Source of the DNA: Oxalobacter aliiformigenes
GTDB lineage: Bacteria > Pseudomonadota > Gammaproteobacteria > Burkholderiales > Burkholderiaceae_D
DNA: 64,000 nucleotides
Reading direction: 5' to 3'
NCBI RefSeq assembly: GCF_027116575.1
Contig: NZ_CP098252.1
Location: 1,178,001 to 1,242,000, forward strand
The notes beneath the pieces were generated by a model. The model saw nothing but the letters and a program-made list of their open reading frames with translations. It searched no databases and had not been told where the DNA came from. The position numbers were made by a program, and so were the translations under genes. Below are positions 54,828 through 63,151 of this stretch, one piece after another. Within the stretch, counting starts at the first letter, position 1, and every line of letters begins with the position of its first letter.

Positions 54828-55322
54828 ATGAACGCAAAAGAACTGATCGACCGTCTTGGCCTTGTTCCGCATCCGGAAGGCGGCTATTACCGGGAAACCT
54901 ACCGCAGTGCGGGAATCATTCCGGCCGGGGCGCTTTCTCCGGCATTTGGCGGAGAAAGGCACTATTCGACCGCCATTTTTTTCCTGCTGGAATCAGGTGA
55001 CATATCCCGCCTGCATCGCATCCGTTCCGACGAAATATGGCATTTCTACGGTGGCGGACCGCTGAAGCTGGCCATGATCGCGCCCGATGGAAAGACTGCT
55101 GAAATCGTGCTGGGACCGAATATCGAAGCGGGAGAGCATGTCCAGTATGTCGTTCCCGCCGGTGTCTGGTTCGGGGCGACACCGAAGCGGGGCAGCGCCT
55201 TTTCCTTCGTCGGTTGTACCGTCTCGCCCGGATTCGATTTCGCCGATTTTGAAATGGGCGATAAAAATACCCTCAAGGCGGCTTTTCCGGATGCGGTGGC
55301 CTGTATCGGGGAATTTGGCTGA
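54828..55322 (+). CDS. DUF985-type cupin
   Basis: The 164-residue protein begins NAKELIDRLGLVPHPEGGYY, followed by RETYRSAG, the signature opening of the DUF985 (Cupin_5) family. Further landmarks are TAIFFLLESGDISRLHRIRS, DEIWHFYGGGPL, and VQYVVPAGVWFGATPKRGS, then FSFVGCTVSPGFDFADFEMG. The cupin barrel is complete and the length is normal. Members of the family bind small ligands; no activity can be stated. AAAGAATA precedes the ATG. Confidence 0.9.
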   Translation: MNAKELIDRLGLVPHPEGGYYRETYRSAGIIPAGALSPAFGGERHYSTAIFFLLESGDISRLHRIRSDEIWHFYGGGPLKLAMIAPDGKTAEIVLGPNIEAGEHVQYVVPAGVWFGATPKRGSAFSFVGCTVSPGFDFADFEMGDKNTLKAAFPDAVACIGEFG

Positions 55323-55394
55323 AAAAGGCCGTGTATCCCGATCATGAAGAGCCGACCGCCCGGTTATTCCGGTTCGGGAAACAGCGGTTTTCTT

Positions 55395-56618
55395 TCATGA
55401 TTTTTCCGAAAGCCCCATGCTGGCCGGCAATGTCTTGCCGACGTGTATCGCCCGTTTTTTGCCGGCCGTTTTTTCCAGAAAACGGCAGATGCCGACCGAT
55501 ATCAGCGACATCGTCACGGCGAACAGGAAAACAAGCCATTTGATCGGAACGGTATCCCGGTACGGGGAAATATCGGGGACTGCCAGTATGAATATCCACC
55601 AGAAAAACCATATGAAAACGAAATGAATCGCCATGATGTGAAACGATTCTTTTCCGATATGAATGAGAGCCTGTTTGACCGGACGGATCATTGTCGCGTA
55701 CCGTGAGACCAGAAATACCAGAGCGATGCCGCAAAAAGCGATCAGAAACGATCTCGGCCGGATTTTCGTCTCGAAAAACATTGTTATGATGTCTATACCC
55801 GGAAAATGATGGAAATACCGTTTTTTCCAGTACAGGGCGCCAAGTGCCAGAACCCACAGAATCCATTGTCCTTTCCCGTATAACAGGAAATCCCTGTGCC
55901 GATAAACGATATGCCCGAAACCGATGAAACAGAAGGCGTAAACGGCCCGTGCCAGCCATCCCGCCAGCCGGTTGTTTATATCGATGGGGATTCCGCCGTT
56001 GACCGCGCTGTAATACAGAAAGATCAAAGCCGCGATCACGATGATTTTGTTCCGGGAAGATTGTTTGTACCATTCGAATACCGGACGGAAAACGAACCAC
56101 AAGACGAATCCGGCCCACAGAGCGGGAGCAAACCAGAGCGGGCTTGCCAACGGCTGGGATGGCCAGGAAGTCATGGTATCGTAAAACACCCTCACAGGCG
56201 TCAACCATTCGAAAAACCGAGTTTTCGGAATTTCAGCTGCTCTGGAAAGAATACGGATAACATTGATTTCCCGTAGTTGAAGAAGAGCGGTATTGACTTC
56301 CGGCAACCGGCAAAGAATGAAAGCAAATACCCCGAAAAAAATCACATAAAGAAATGTCGGTTTCAGAAGATCGACGGATTTGCGCTTCAGGCCTTCCGCA
56401 AACGGGCATTTGGCCAGTGTCGGGGCGAAAAAACCGGAAATGAAAAAGAACAGGGGCATATCGACCCCGGCCATGAAACCAATGCCGCAATGAAGTGCGA
56501 CAACCAGCAAGATACCGATTCCCTTGGCGATATCGGTGATTTCATCGCGTTTTTGCGGCGGAAATCTTTTTCCGGATTTCCGGATATCCATCTTCGGAGA
56601 CAATGCGGGAGTATTCAT
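55395..56618 (-). CDS. acyltransferase-3 family membrane protein
   Basis: The start at 56618 gives 407 residues. The first segment reads RDEITDIAKGIGILLVVALH, followed by CGIGFMAGVDMPLFFFISGF, with the family's R--IDxx-KGIGI--V---H pattern and catalytic His. About ten spans follow (for example FLYVIFFGVFAFILCRLPEV and IAFCGIALVFLVSRYATMI). Members acetylate or otherwise acylate sugars of surface polysaccharides at the inner membrane. The target here is unknown. It is convergent with the cupin gene and has a promoter region full of inverted repeats. Confidence 0.87.
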   Translation of the reverse strand: MNTPALSPKMDIRKSGKRFPPQKRDEITDIAKGIGILLVVALHCGIGFMAGVDMPLFFFISGFFAPTLAKCPFAEGLKRKSVDLLKPTFLYVIFFGVFAFILCRLPEVNTALLQLREINVIRILSRAAEIPKTRFFEWLTPVRVFYDTMTSWPSQPLASPLWFAPALWAGFVLWFVFRPVFEWYKQSSRNKIIVIAALIFLYYSAVNGGIPIDINNRLAGWLARAVYAFCFIGFGHIVYRHRDFLLYGKGQWILWVLALGALYWKKRYFHHFPGIDIITMFFETKIRPRSFLIAFCGIALVFLVSRYATMIRPVKQALIHIGKESFHIMAIHFVFIWFFWWIFILAVPDISPYRDTVPIKWLVFLFAVTMSLISVGICRFLEKTAGKKRAIHVGKTLPASMGLSEKS

Positions 56619-57318
56619 GGGAATGTTACAGGACCAGTGACGGGTAATATGTCCGCTATTAAGTATTAACGGACATTTTTTATATCCAAGTGATTGTTTT
56701 AAATGGAAATTTATTTTTTTCAGCGATTTTTCTGAAGAATTGGAACGATAGCCGGGCAACTGGATTTACAGTAATATCGTGGCAGCTTGCTGCCAATGAA
56801 GCTGAAACAGGCTTCAGGAAAAGCCGTTCCTGTGTCCGTTAATACTTATTGGCGCATGTCGGTTTCAGGCAACATCGTTTTGGTGTGGCAGCCGGCAGAA
56901 TCACGGACAGGTGGTGAAAACGGAGAAGCGGTCCGGATGTTTTCGGGAGTGGGGCAAATCAGGTTTTCGCGTTTCCGGGGAAAACTCGGAGACGATTCGT
57001 TTACGGGCAATTTGCCAGGAGCATGGTTTCTGTACACGGAATGTGCGGGACCTTCATGGAAAACACTGGCCGGTGTGCCGGAAATGAAGGTGTCGCGTGG
57101 AATGATTCGGGACGGGAATGAAAAACTTCCATGTGATGCGCGATTCATGGCGAACCGGCGATATCAGGAAAAAACCTTTTCGTATGCCGGGCAACAATCC
57201 GGCAGCAGCCATTTCGGGAAAATGGAAGTACTGTTTACCGTCCGGAAAAAATCCACGGTGAAAGGCCCGGCCTGAATCAGGCATGCCAGAGTGGCAAGGA
57301 CCTGATTCAGGGAGGCGA
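56619..57318. other. structured intergenic region upstream of the acyltransferase
   Basis: About 700 bases. It includes the inverted-repeat element (56649-56848), a perfect 14-bp palindrome GGCAGCTTGCTGCC (56781-56794) and the GAAGC/GCTTC dyad just after it. An open frame at 56787-57275 was judged unlikely to be coding. Confidence 0.5.
56660..56848. repeat. 189-bp segment with perfect 16-bp terminal inverted repeats
   Basis: TAAGTATTAACGGACA (56660-56675) is the exact reverse complement of TGTCCGTTAATACTTA (56833-56848). A further dyad ATGTCCG / CGGACAT (56649-56655 / 56670-56676) overlaps the left arm. No target-site duplication is clear. It could be a MITE-like relic or a pair of regulator sites. 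Confidence 0.7.
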
Positions 57319-57570
57319 TCAGGACAGACGGATACCGGTATCGACGACAAGGCTTGCCTGCCGGGCGGGAAATTCCGGGAATGCGCCGGTATCGTATGCC
57401 TTGTTCTGCGCGTAAGGGAGCGGACTGAAGGACGCTTTTTTCTGCGGACCGGACACAATGCCCAGGACGAGACCGATGAACAGAAGCCAGAATGATACGG
57501 TCGCTGCGGCCCCGATGCAAAGGGCTGACATGTAAGAATCGATTTTCTGGAATTTGGTTGGTGTAGCCAT
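57319..57570 (-). CDS. small membrane protein
   Basis: ATG 57570 follows GGGGGATCATC, a strong ribosome site. The 83-residue product has one membrane span (residues about 14-42: YMSALCIGAAATVSFWLLFI then GLVLGIV), after which it is polar and Pro-rich (SGPQKKASFSPLPYAQNKAY). No family was recognised. The strong ribosome site supports expression. Confidence 0.65.
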   Translation of the reverse strand: MATPTKFQKIDSYMSALCIGAAATVSFWLLFIGLVLGIVSGPQKKASFSPLPYAQNKAYDTGAFPEFPARQASLVVDTGIRLS

Positions 57571-58526
57571 GATGATCCCCCTGATTTTCAAAAAAGGCTC
57601 TCCTGCATTTTCAGAAAACTGGCACCTCACCAGATTGAATGTCGTGTGACCTTTTTCACCGGAGAGTCTTCGTGAAAAAGGTCACGGTTTCATTTTTAAA
57701 CATGTACAGACTGGCTTCAATAAAGTTTTTTATGCATATTTATTCGATTTTTTTCGGACAAAATTATAGAACGACCTGTGTTTTTATTGAAAATTGCTTA
57801 ACTGTATGATTTTTAAAAGTAATTTTATAGAATAATTATTCTGTTTTTATTGATGAATATATAAAATCAGTTTGTAAAAAATTGATGGAAACGGATTCGG
57901 ATCAAGCCGGAAAAACACGCGGTCCCGTTGCCTGGACGATCGGGCCAACCGGATGGGACGGCAGGAGATGGAAACCGGTTTGGGCGAATCCATGCGTGGG
58001 GTTTTCATCTGTGTGGCAAACCGGAAATAGCGTGGGCAGGGGGCACGATTGCCGTGTGGACGGATTCTTCCGGCGGGTGGTTTCATCCGGTATCCCCGAG
58101 TGCGGATACGGATGGAAAAGTCCATTGCCGTTTCCGTTTATGGCGGGTTTTCACGGGACAGGTTGCCGGAAACCGGACAGAACGGAGCCGCATATTTCTT
58201 CAGAATCGATACCGTTTTTTGGGAGCGGGATATCTCAACGGTACCGGTTCAACAGCGGCAATCATGGTTGATGGCCGTTTCGATACAGCATATCCTTTCA
58301 AAAGTTTTGCGGGCCGGTCTTTCATTCATATATGCCGGAAAGAAGCGGGCCGGACGAAAAATATTCCGCATGCAGGGAAGAAAGGCACCGGCGTGCGGTT
58401 TGCCCGTCTTGCCGGATATCCTGTGTTCTCCCTCCCGTTTCGCCGTCATGAGTGATCGCGAGCCCTGTTCTGGCCGGTAATGGCATTCTGTCTGGCCGTT
58501 TTTTGACCATACCCGAAAGGAAAAAC
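57571..58526. other. long intergenic region with hairpin and AT-rich tract
   Basis: About 950 bases. It has the 14-bp hairpin at 57646-57685, an AT-rich tract at 57700-57880 with a perfect 14-bp palindrome AGAATAATTATTCT (57829-57842), and then about 600 bases where several frames stay open but none shows a domain. Confidence 0.5.
57646..57685. repeat. perfect 14-bp inverted repeat
   Basis: GTGACCTTTTTCAC (57646-57659) and GTGAAAAAGGTCAC (57672-57685) are exact reverse complements around a 12-base loop. It lies 76 bases upstream of the small membrane protein. Neither side has a T-run in terminator position, so an operator or a structured leader is more likely than a terminator. Confidence 0.85.
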
Positions 58527-59174
58527 ATGAAACGGATCGATCCGGAAAACTGGAACGGAAAAGTCATGTTCGAGCGGTTCGCCGACATGGATATGCCGTT
58601 TTTCTCCATGACGACGCAACTGGACGCAAGCGGCCTGCTGGAGCGCTCGAAAGCCGAAAACCGGTCGTTTTTCAGCCTGTCCCTTTTCGCCGTTTCCCGG
58701 GCGATGAACAGCGTGGAAGCCATGCGATACCGCCTGCTGGAAGACGGGCAGATCGTCCTGTATGACACCATCGACCCGGTTTACGTCGCCATGCGCGACG
58801 ACGGTACCATTACCGTCGTGCGAGTACCGTTCCGGCCGGATATCGACACGTTCGAGGCTGTGCGCCGGGAGGCGGAAAACATGGTTCTGTCATTGCCGAA
58901 CGCCACTTTCGATCATGGCGGCGGCCGCAATGTCTTTTTCCTGTCGGTTGTTCCCTGGTTCTCCTTTACCGGCATGAGCCACCCGGTCATGCTGGGAAAA
59001 CGGTACGATTCCATCGTGCGCGTCACTCTCGGCAAATATCGCCGTGAAGGCGGGCGGATATACATGCCGCTGGACGTGCACTGCCATCACGGTTTTGTGG
59101 ACGGTTACCGGCTGGCGGAAGTTTTCCGGGCGATCGGGGCATTCGGGCAGGGCGGCGGGAACGCCGGTTCATGA
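58527..59174 (+). CDS. chloramphenicol acetyltransferase family protein
   Basis: ATG 58527 follows AAAGGAAAAAC and gives 215 residues, the usual size for a type A CAT subunit. It starts MKRIDPENWNGKVMFERF, a typical CAT opening. The catalytic motif HHGFVDG is at 187-193 (HH-xxx-DG). Other matches are FFSLSLFAVSRAMNSVE, YDTIDPVYVAMRDDG and VVPWFSFTGMSHPV. It would transfer acetyl from acetyl-CoA to a hydroxyl group of an antibiotic or similar compound in the cytoplasm, as a trimer. Whether it acts on chloramphenicol cannot be told from sequence. Confidence 0.9.
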   Translation: MKRIDPENWNGKVMFERFADMDMPFFSMTTQLDASGLLERSKAENRSFFSLSLFAVSRAMNSVEAMRYRLLEDGQIVLYDTIDPVYVAMRDDGTITVVRVPFRPDIDTFEAVRREAENMVLSLPNATFDHGGGRNVFFLSVVPWFSFTGMSHPVMLGKRYDSIVRVTLGKYRREGGRIYMPLDVHCHHGFVDGYRLAEVFRAIGAFGQGGGNAGS

Positions 59175-59364
59175 CCGGATTGAACGGTTCGCCTGTCTCT
59201 GGCAAGACAGGAGAACGACAGATTCGCTGCTGTCAACGCCTGCCGGCAATGGCACGGGAGAGAAAAAGAAAAACGGAATACCGGATATGGCCGCCATCGC
59301 AAAAAGCCCGAAGGATCAGCCAATCCGGATCCGACGCCGGGCGAAACAGGCCGGAAAATGCTGT

Positions 59365-60204
59365 TTACGGTTTTTCGGGCGACGAGACCCATCCACGCCT
59401 GATCCGGAAAGACCGCTCGCGCCACCGCCGGGCTTCCTCCTGGTCCCGCGCCTGAAAACACAGGCCGCCGGAATAAATCTGTCCCAGCCTGTCCATGGCC
59501 AAAAGCTCCCCGTTATCCGCCGCCTTTTTATACCAGTACAGGGCCCGGGAACAATCCTTCTCCAGACCACGTCCCGTCTCATACGCCTCACCCAGCAGAT
59601 ACTGGGCACGCGGATGATCCTTCTCCGCCGCCATGATGTAATACTGCATGGCGCGGTTTATATCTCTTTTGAGACCGGAACCCTGATAGTACATGTGCGC
59701 GATATTGGTCATGGCATCCGTGTCTCCATGAGCCGCCGCACGGCGGTACCAGTACAGGGCCTTCTGCATATCGCGTGGCACACCGATTCCTTCACTGTAC
59801 AGATAGCCGATATTCAGCTCGGCCGAAGAATCGTTCTGTTCGGCCGCCTTTTCGTACCAGAACATGGCCCGGGCGTAATCCCTTTCGACTCCCCGTCCTT
59901 TTTCATACTGGCACGCCAGATTGTACTGGGAAACGGCATATCCGTTCATCGCGGCTTTCATGTACCATTCGACCGCTTTTCTTTCGTCTTTTTCAACCCC
60001 GTAACCATTGTTGTACATGATGCCCAGTGTATTCCAGGCTTTGGGATTTTGCCGGTTTTCCGGCTGCATGAAACAGGCATGGGCTTTTTCGTACTGTTTT
60101 GCCCTGTAATAACTTCTCCCTTCTTCATAGGAACAGGCCCACAAAGGGCAAGCCAGTATCAGAAGAAACAGGCCGTATCCTGTATTCAACACATGCCGTT
60201 TCAT
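59365..60204 (-). CDS. Sel1-repeat protein with signal peptide
   Basis: From ATG 60204 the 279-residue product has an N-terminal export signal (HVLNTGYGLFLLILACPLWA then CSYEE; the Cys may be a lipid site). Six Sel1 repeats follow, for example AWNTLGIMYNNGYGVEKDER, AEWYMKAA-like VEWYMKAAMNGYAVSQYNLA, and AQYLLGEAYETGRGLEKDCS. The organisation is close to the protein at 16266-17168. An envelope scaffold role is likely. It lies between the CAT gene and the start of the long-tail phage module. Confidence 0.88.
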   Translation of the reverse strand: MKRHVLNTGYGLFLLILACPLWACSYEEGRSYYRAKQYEKAHACFMQPENRQNPKAWNTLGIMYNNGYGVEKDERKAVEWYMKAAMNGYAVSQYNLACQYEKGRGVERDYARAMFWYEKAAEQNDSSAELNIGYLYSEGIGVPRDMQKALYWYRRAAAHGDTDAMTNIAHMYYQGSGLKRDINRAMQYYIMAAEKDHPRAQYLLGEAYETGRGLEKDCSRALYWYKKAADNGELLAMDRLGQIYSGGLCFQARDQEEARRWRERSFRIRRGWVSSPEKP

Positions 60205-60291
60205 GTTTTTTTGCCGCATAATTCAAATCCGAAATTTCAAAATGAAAAACATTTCATCAACACTTTCCGGGAATATAGCCGATCCTGAAAG

Positions 60292-60588
60292 TCAATTTTC
60301 ACCGCTGGCTTCTTTATCAGTCGGTTTTTGTTTTTTCTTCCGCTTGAGGACATGATCCATCTGTTCCTTCTGAACGCCATGAACCATCCCCTGCAAAACC
60401 ATGCGCCACAGGCGTTGCGCCACCTCTTTGGGACGGGTGACTTGACGAACGGGGATTCTTGTGGGAACCAGAAGGAATGGACGTGAGATACGAAAGTCGG
60501 GAGGGAAGTCTTCCGTCGGGGATTGTGCGGTCTTCACAACGATTGAAGCGGACACGTCTTTTTCAGGCTGCCCGAACTTTTTGTTCAC
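60292..60588 (-). CDS. possible small hypothetical protein
   Basis: From GTG 60588 (or TTG 60603) the frame encodes about 98 residues: VNKKFGQPEKDVSAS, then PDFRISRPFLLVPTRIPVRQ, EVAQRLWRMVLQGMVHGVQK, and a Lys-rich end (KRKKKQKPTDKE). Charge distribution looks protein-like and the frame continues further upstream without quality. No ribosome site or family was found. It lies divergent from the phage regulator-like gene at 60717 and could be a prophage accessory gene. Confidence 0.35.
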   Translation of the reverse strand: MNKKFGQPEKDVSASIVVKTAQSPTEDFPPDFRISRPFLLVPTRIPVRQVTRPKEVAQRLWRMVLQGMVHGVQKEQMDHVLKRKKKQKPTDKEASGEN

Positions 60589-60716
60589 GGTATCATGAGT
60601 CGTCAAGGCAGGCCATTTATGGCTTGGCCGTGATCGGTTCGAAAGAGAAGATTCCGTCCGGGATCTTCCTGTACCGGACAGACAGGATATGCAATCGGAA
60701 TAGTTGGGGAATGCAA

Positions 60717-61064
60717 ATGAAAATGGAACAGGCAGATGCGCTTCTTGAAGAATGGTACGACTGGACGCGGCAATGGCGGCCGCGTCTCGGAATGCCCTCG
60801 GTGGCACCTTATTGCCGCGAGTGGCGAACGGGGGATGATTATGACGATGAAGACCGGCTCGAGTCCGCTTTCAATCGGGCGACGATGGAAGCGGTCGATT
60901 GTTGCGTGAACAGTCTGCCGCCGGATGTCAGCCGGGCTATCGGACTGGAGATGCGGAGGCGGCGTGGCATGGCACGCGAATGGAGCAGGGGGTGTCCGGG
61001 AATCAGTTACAGGAAAGCTGTCATGGCGTTGTTGCCCAGGCTCTCGGAACGGTGTCTGCTTTGA
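60717..61064 (+). CDS. phage regulatory-type protein, possibly late-gene control (unconfirmed)
   Basis: ATG 60717 lies six bases after GGGGA. The 115-residue protein reads QADALLEEWYDWTRQWRPRL, then GMPSVAPYCREWRTG, and ends LEMRRRRGMAREWSRGCPGI followed by YRKAVMALLPRLSERCLL. Similar small proteins sit ahead of morphogenesis genes in prophages of Betaproteobacteria, and a role in late transcription has been suggested for their position; I cannot confirm it. It is followed by two terminators before the tail genes. Confidence 0.55.
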   Translation: MKMEQADALLEEWYDWTRQWRPRLGMPSVAPYCREWRTGDDYDDEDRLESAFNRATMEAVDCCVNSLPPDVSRAIGLEMRRRRGMAREWSRGCPGISYRKAVMALLPRLSERCLL

Positions 61065-61270
61065 AGGCGGGAAGGTGACGGGAGCTCCGGGCTGGGGATT
61101 TATGGAAACGGATGGCAACGTCCGTTTTTTCATGTCGGGAAAGACGACAGGGCTGACAGAAGAAAAAATATCATTAAAATAATGACTGTGGTGGTTCCGC
61201 TCGCCCGGAGATTTCCCGAACTGGCCGGATGTATCCGGTTTTGCGGATAACGGTGCGGTTGTGCCCGGAT

Positions 61271-61302
61271 AAAAAAAGCCCTGCTTTTGCGGGGCTTTTT
61301 TT
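61271..61302 (+). terminator. hairpin terminator 1
   Basis: GCCCTGC (61278-61284) pairs with GCGGGGC (61289-61295), with one T-G wobble, around TTTT. Seven A residues precede and seven T residues follow, so it could work in both directions. Confidence 0.85.
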
Positions 61303-61391
61303 ATGGCCGTCTCACACCGGATGGCACAGGACGGAATGCCGTATTCCCGTGGCGGGCGTGCACCGGCATGTTTTTCGTCTGATTGAATGAC

Positions 61392-61417
61392 AGCCCTGCT
61401 TTCGGCGGGGCTTTTTT
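61392..61417 (+). terminator. hairpin terminator 2
   Basis: GCCCTGC (61393-61399) pairs with GCGGGGC (61405-61411) around TTTCG, followed by six T residues. Stem sequence is the same as in hairpin 1 about 115 bases upstream. Confidence 0.8.
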
Positions 61418-61432
61418 GCACGAAGGTGACTG

Positions 61433-61615
61433 ATGTCCGACCGGAAATATCCGAAACAGGAGAGAAACGAAAAAGAAGCTGTATTCGACTGGATCTGGAA
61501 AAGCGTCGATGTGTTTTATGAGAGCGACCGGTTGAAACGTTATCGCCGGAGTGCCGGAAAGAAAGAACGTGACGGATTTTTCGGGCCGGTCAAACCGAAT
61601 GGATGGAAACGATGA
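61433..61615 (+). CDS. small phage protein
   Basis: This 60-residue protein follows a GAAGGTGACTG ribosome site. It is highly charged (RKYPKQERNEKEAVFDWIW; DRLKRYRRSAGKKERDGF). Its stop overlaps the next ATG (ATGA at 61612-61615), so it is coupled to the tail terminator gene. Function unknown. Confidence 0.6.
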   Translation: MSDRKYPKQERNEKEAVFDWIWKSVDVFYESDRLKRYRRSAGKKERDGFFGPVKPNGWKR

Positions 61616-61959
61616 ATATACAAAAGGAATTTGAAAACAGGGTCAAGATGTGCTGTGAGGAACGGGTGTACGCCAATGCCGCGCCGTCCGGTGCACAGAC
61701 ACCGTATCTGACGTATTTCCGGCAGTCGGCGGCTCCCGCGACACTGGATATGGATGGCAGTTCCGTATTGACCCGGACCCTGTTGCAGGTCGATTCCTGC
61801 GGCAGTACCTATGACGAAGCCGTAACGCTGGCCGGCAGTGTCAGGCAAGCCATCGAAGGCTGGGAACGCGAGTATGGCGTCCAGCTGGAGAAGGATGTGT
61901 TTGAGGTCGAGACCGGTCTGCATCACGTGGTGATGGAAATTTCCGTCTGGCATCCGTAG
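61612..61959 (+). CDS. tail terminator / completion protein (DUF3168-like)
   Basis: The 115-residue protein reads NIQKEFENRVKMCCEERVYA, then TPYLTYFRQSAAPATLDMDG, TLLQVDSCGSTYDEAVTLAG, and SVRQAIEGWEREYGV. This is the DUF3168/gp10-like pattern of proteins that cap the tail tube and join it to the head in siphophages. It is coupled to the gene upstream and followed by a terminator and then the tail tube gene, as expected. Confidence 0.7.
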   Translation: MNIQKEFENRVKMCCEERVYANAAPSGAQTPYLTYFRQSAAPATLDMDGSSVLTRTLLQVDSCGSTYDEAVTLAGSVRQAIEGWEREYGVQLEKDVFEVETGLHHVVMEISVWHP

Positions 61960-61992
61960 CCGTCGGAAATTCCGACAATCTGTTTTTTATTG

Positions 61993-62013
61993 CCGCCTTC
62001 GGGCGGTTTTTTT
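61993..62013 (+). terminator. terminator ahead of the tail tube gene
   Basis: CCGCC (61993-61997), TTCG tetraloop, GGCGG (62002-62006), then seven T residues. It lies 20 bases before the tail tube ATG; it may be partial, allowing different levels of the two neighbours. Confidence 0.8.
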
Positions 62014-62032
62014 ATTTCAGGAGACAATTGAT

Positions 62033-62449
62033 ATGGCAAGTACCGCAATTTCCGCACAAGGTTCCAGTATCGCGATCAATACCGCCGAATCCGGTGAAGC
62101 GACCTGGACAAAAATCAAAAACGTGATTTCGTTTACCGGCTTCGATGGAGCGGCTTCCGAAATCGACGTGACCGATCTGGACAGTACGGCGAAAGAGTAC
62201 CGTCTCGGTTTGCAGGATCACGGCAAGTTTTCTTTCGAAATGCATATCGACCGGACCGATGCCGGCCAGCTGGCGCTTGAGGCGGCCCGCAAATCCGGCA
62301 AAGTCGTCCAGCTGAAACTGACGCTGCCCGATAGCGAGGCGGCCACGTTTAACGTACTGGTCAAGTCCACTCCGATTTCAGGCGGGATCGATGCCGTTCT
62401 GAAGGGGTCCGTCGAAACCCGCATTACAGGAGACGTCGAATGGGCGTAA
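62033..62449 (+). CDS. major tail tube protein
   Basis: ATG 62033 follows CAGGAGA. The 138-residue protein has the siphophage tail-tube pattern: SAQGSSIAINTAESGEATWT, KIKNVISFTGFDGAASEIDV, TDLDSTAKEYRLGLQDHGKF, then VLKGSVETRITGDVEWA at the end. It polymerises into hexameric rings around the tape measure. It is shorter than lambda gpV because no Ig-like C-terminal domain is present. The next gene overlaps by ten bases. Confidence 0.87.
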   Translation: MASTAISAQGSSIAINTAESGEATWTKIKNVISFTGFDGAASEIDVTDLDSTAKEYRLGLQDHGKFSFEMHIDRTDAGQLALEAARKSGKVVQLKLTLPDSEAATFNVLVKSTPISGGIDAVLKGSVETRITGDVEWA

Positions 62450-62793
62450 CGCTTTTGGGCAAAGAGGCCATTCTCGGTGCGAAAGACGCCCATCAGGAAA
62501 TCGTGCATGTCGAGGAATGGGGCGGTTCCGTCTGCATTCGCGCCATGAGCGGTGCCGAACGCGACGATTTCAGGGCGGCGATTGAAGGAACCGATACATC
62601 GCTTGTCGGCAAATTCGAGGCACCCCTGCTGGCATTGACACTGGTCGATGAAACAGGCAAACGCCTTTTTACTATCGACGATGTGGAAGCGCTTCGCGCC
62701 AAATCCGCCAGGGTGCTGGACAGACTGACCCGGATCGCCCTGCGTGTGAACGGCATGTCTGACGAAGCGCAGGAGGAAGCCACAAAAAACTGA
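62440..62793 (+). CDS. tail assembly chaperone, gpG-like product
   Basis: The 117-residue normal product starts GVTLLGKEAILGAKDAHQEI and contains SVCIRAMSGAERDDFRAAIE, ALTLVDETGKRLFTIDDVEA and LRAKSARVLDRLTRIALRVN, typical for HK97 gp13-/lambda gpG-like chaperones. It ends at TGA 62791-62793 directly after a slippery heptamer. It binds the tape measure during tail assembly and is not kept in the virion. Confidence 0.85.
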   Translation: MGVTLLGKEAILGAKDAHQEIVHVEEWGGSVCIRAMSGAERDDFRAAIEGTDTSLVGKFEAPLLALTLVDETGKRLFTIDDVEALRAKSARVLDRLTRIALRVNGMSDEAQEEATKN

Positions 62794-63149
62794 AGGCGCG
62801 ACCGGAACTCATGATGTGGTTCCGGCTCGCGCTGGCGCTGGGCATGCCGGTGGCACGTGCCCGGCAGGAAATCGACAGCCATGAATTCTGCTACTGGATG
62901 GCCTATTACAGGCTGGAACCGTGGGGCGAGAGAGTGGCGGATATGCGGCATGGCATTGCTGTGGCGACACTGGCGAACATCAACAGGAACACCGAGGCGA
63001 GACCGCAAGCGTATATGCCGGCGGATTTCATCCCCTGGCTGGAAGGAAACCGAAATGCTTCCACCGGAACGGAACCGGTCCTCCTTGATGAACCCGGTGC
63101 GCAGTCGCAGCTGATCAAGGCGGCTGTTTTCGGCTGCCGGCAGCCGTAG
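62440..63149 (+). CDS. tail assembly chaperone, gpGT-like -1 frameshift product
   Basis: A -1 slip at 62784-62790 bypasses the TGA and continues as LKARPELMMWFRLALALGMP, then VARARQEIDSHEFCYWMAYY, which is the DUF4035/gpT-like extension found in siphophages. The fusion is about 236 residues. The T part has no ribosome site of its own, as in lambda, where only a few percent of ribosomes shift to make gpGT. The fusion links the tape measure to tail-tube subunits. Confidence 0.85.
62784..62832 (+). promoter_or_regulatory. programmed -1 ribosomal frameshift site
   Basis: The heptamer A AAA AAC (62784-62790) lies in the correct zero frame. After a five-base spacer a stem begins: GCGCGACCGGAAC (62796-62808) pairs with GTTCCGGCTCGCGC (62819-62832) with one bulged G, around a ten-base loop. 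The T frame is exactly -1 to the G frame. Confidence 0.92.
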
Positions 63150-63151
63150 CG

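Larger units (their letters stand above)
61065..61432 (+). other. intergenic region with twin hairpins where head genes would be expected
   Basis: About 370 bases with two similar hairpin terminators. In a complete siphophage the terminase, portal and capsid genes would lie between a regulator and the tail terminator, but only this short gap is present. Confidence 0.6.

Noticed and set aside
56787..57275. Gene of 162 codons upstream of the acyltransferase
   Set aside because: No ribosome site, overlaps palindromic DNA, and the product has no recognisable pattern.
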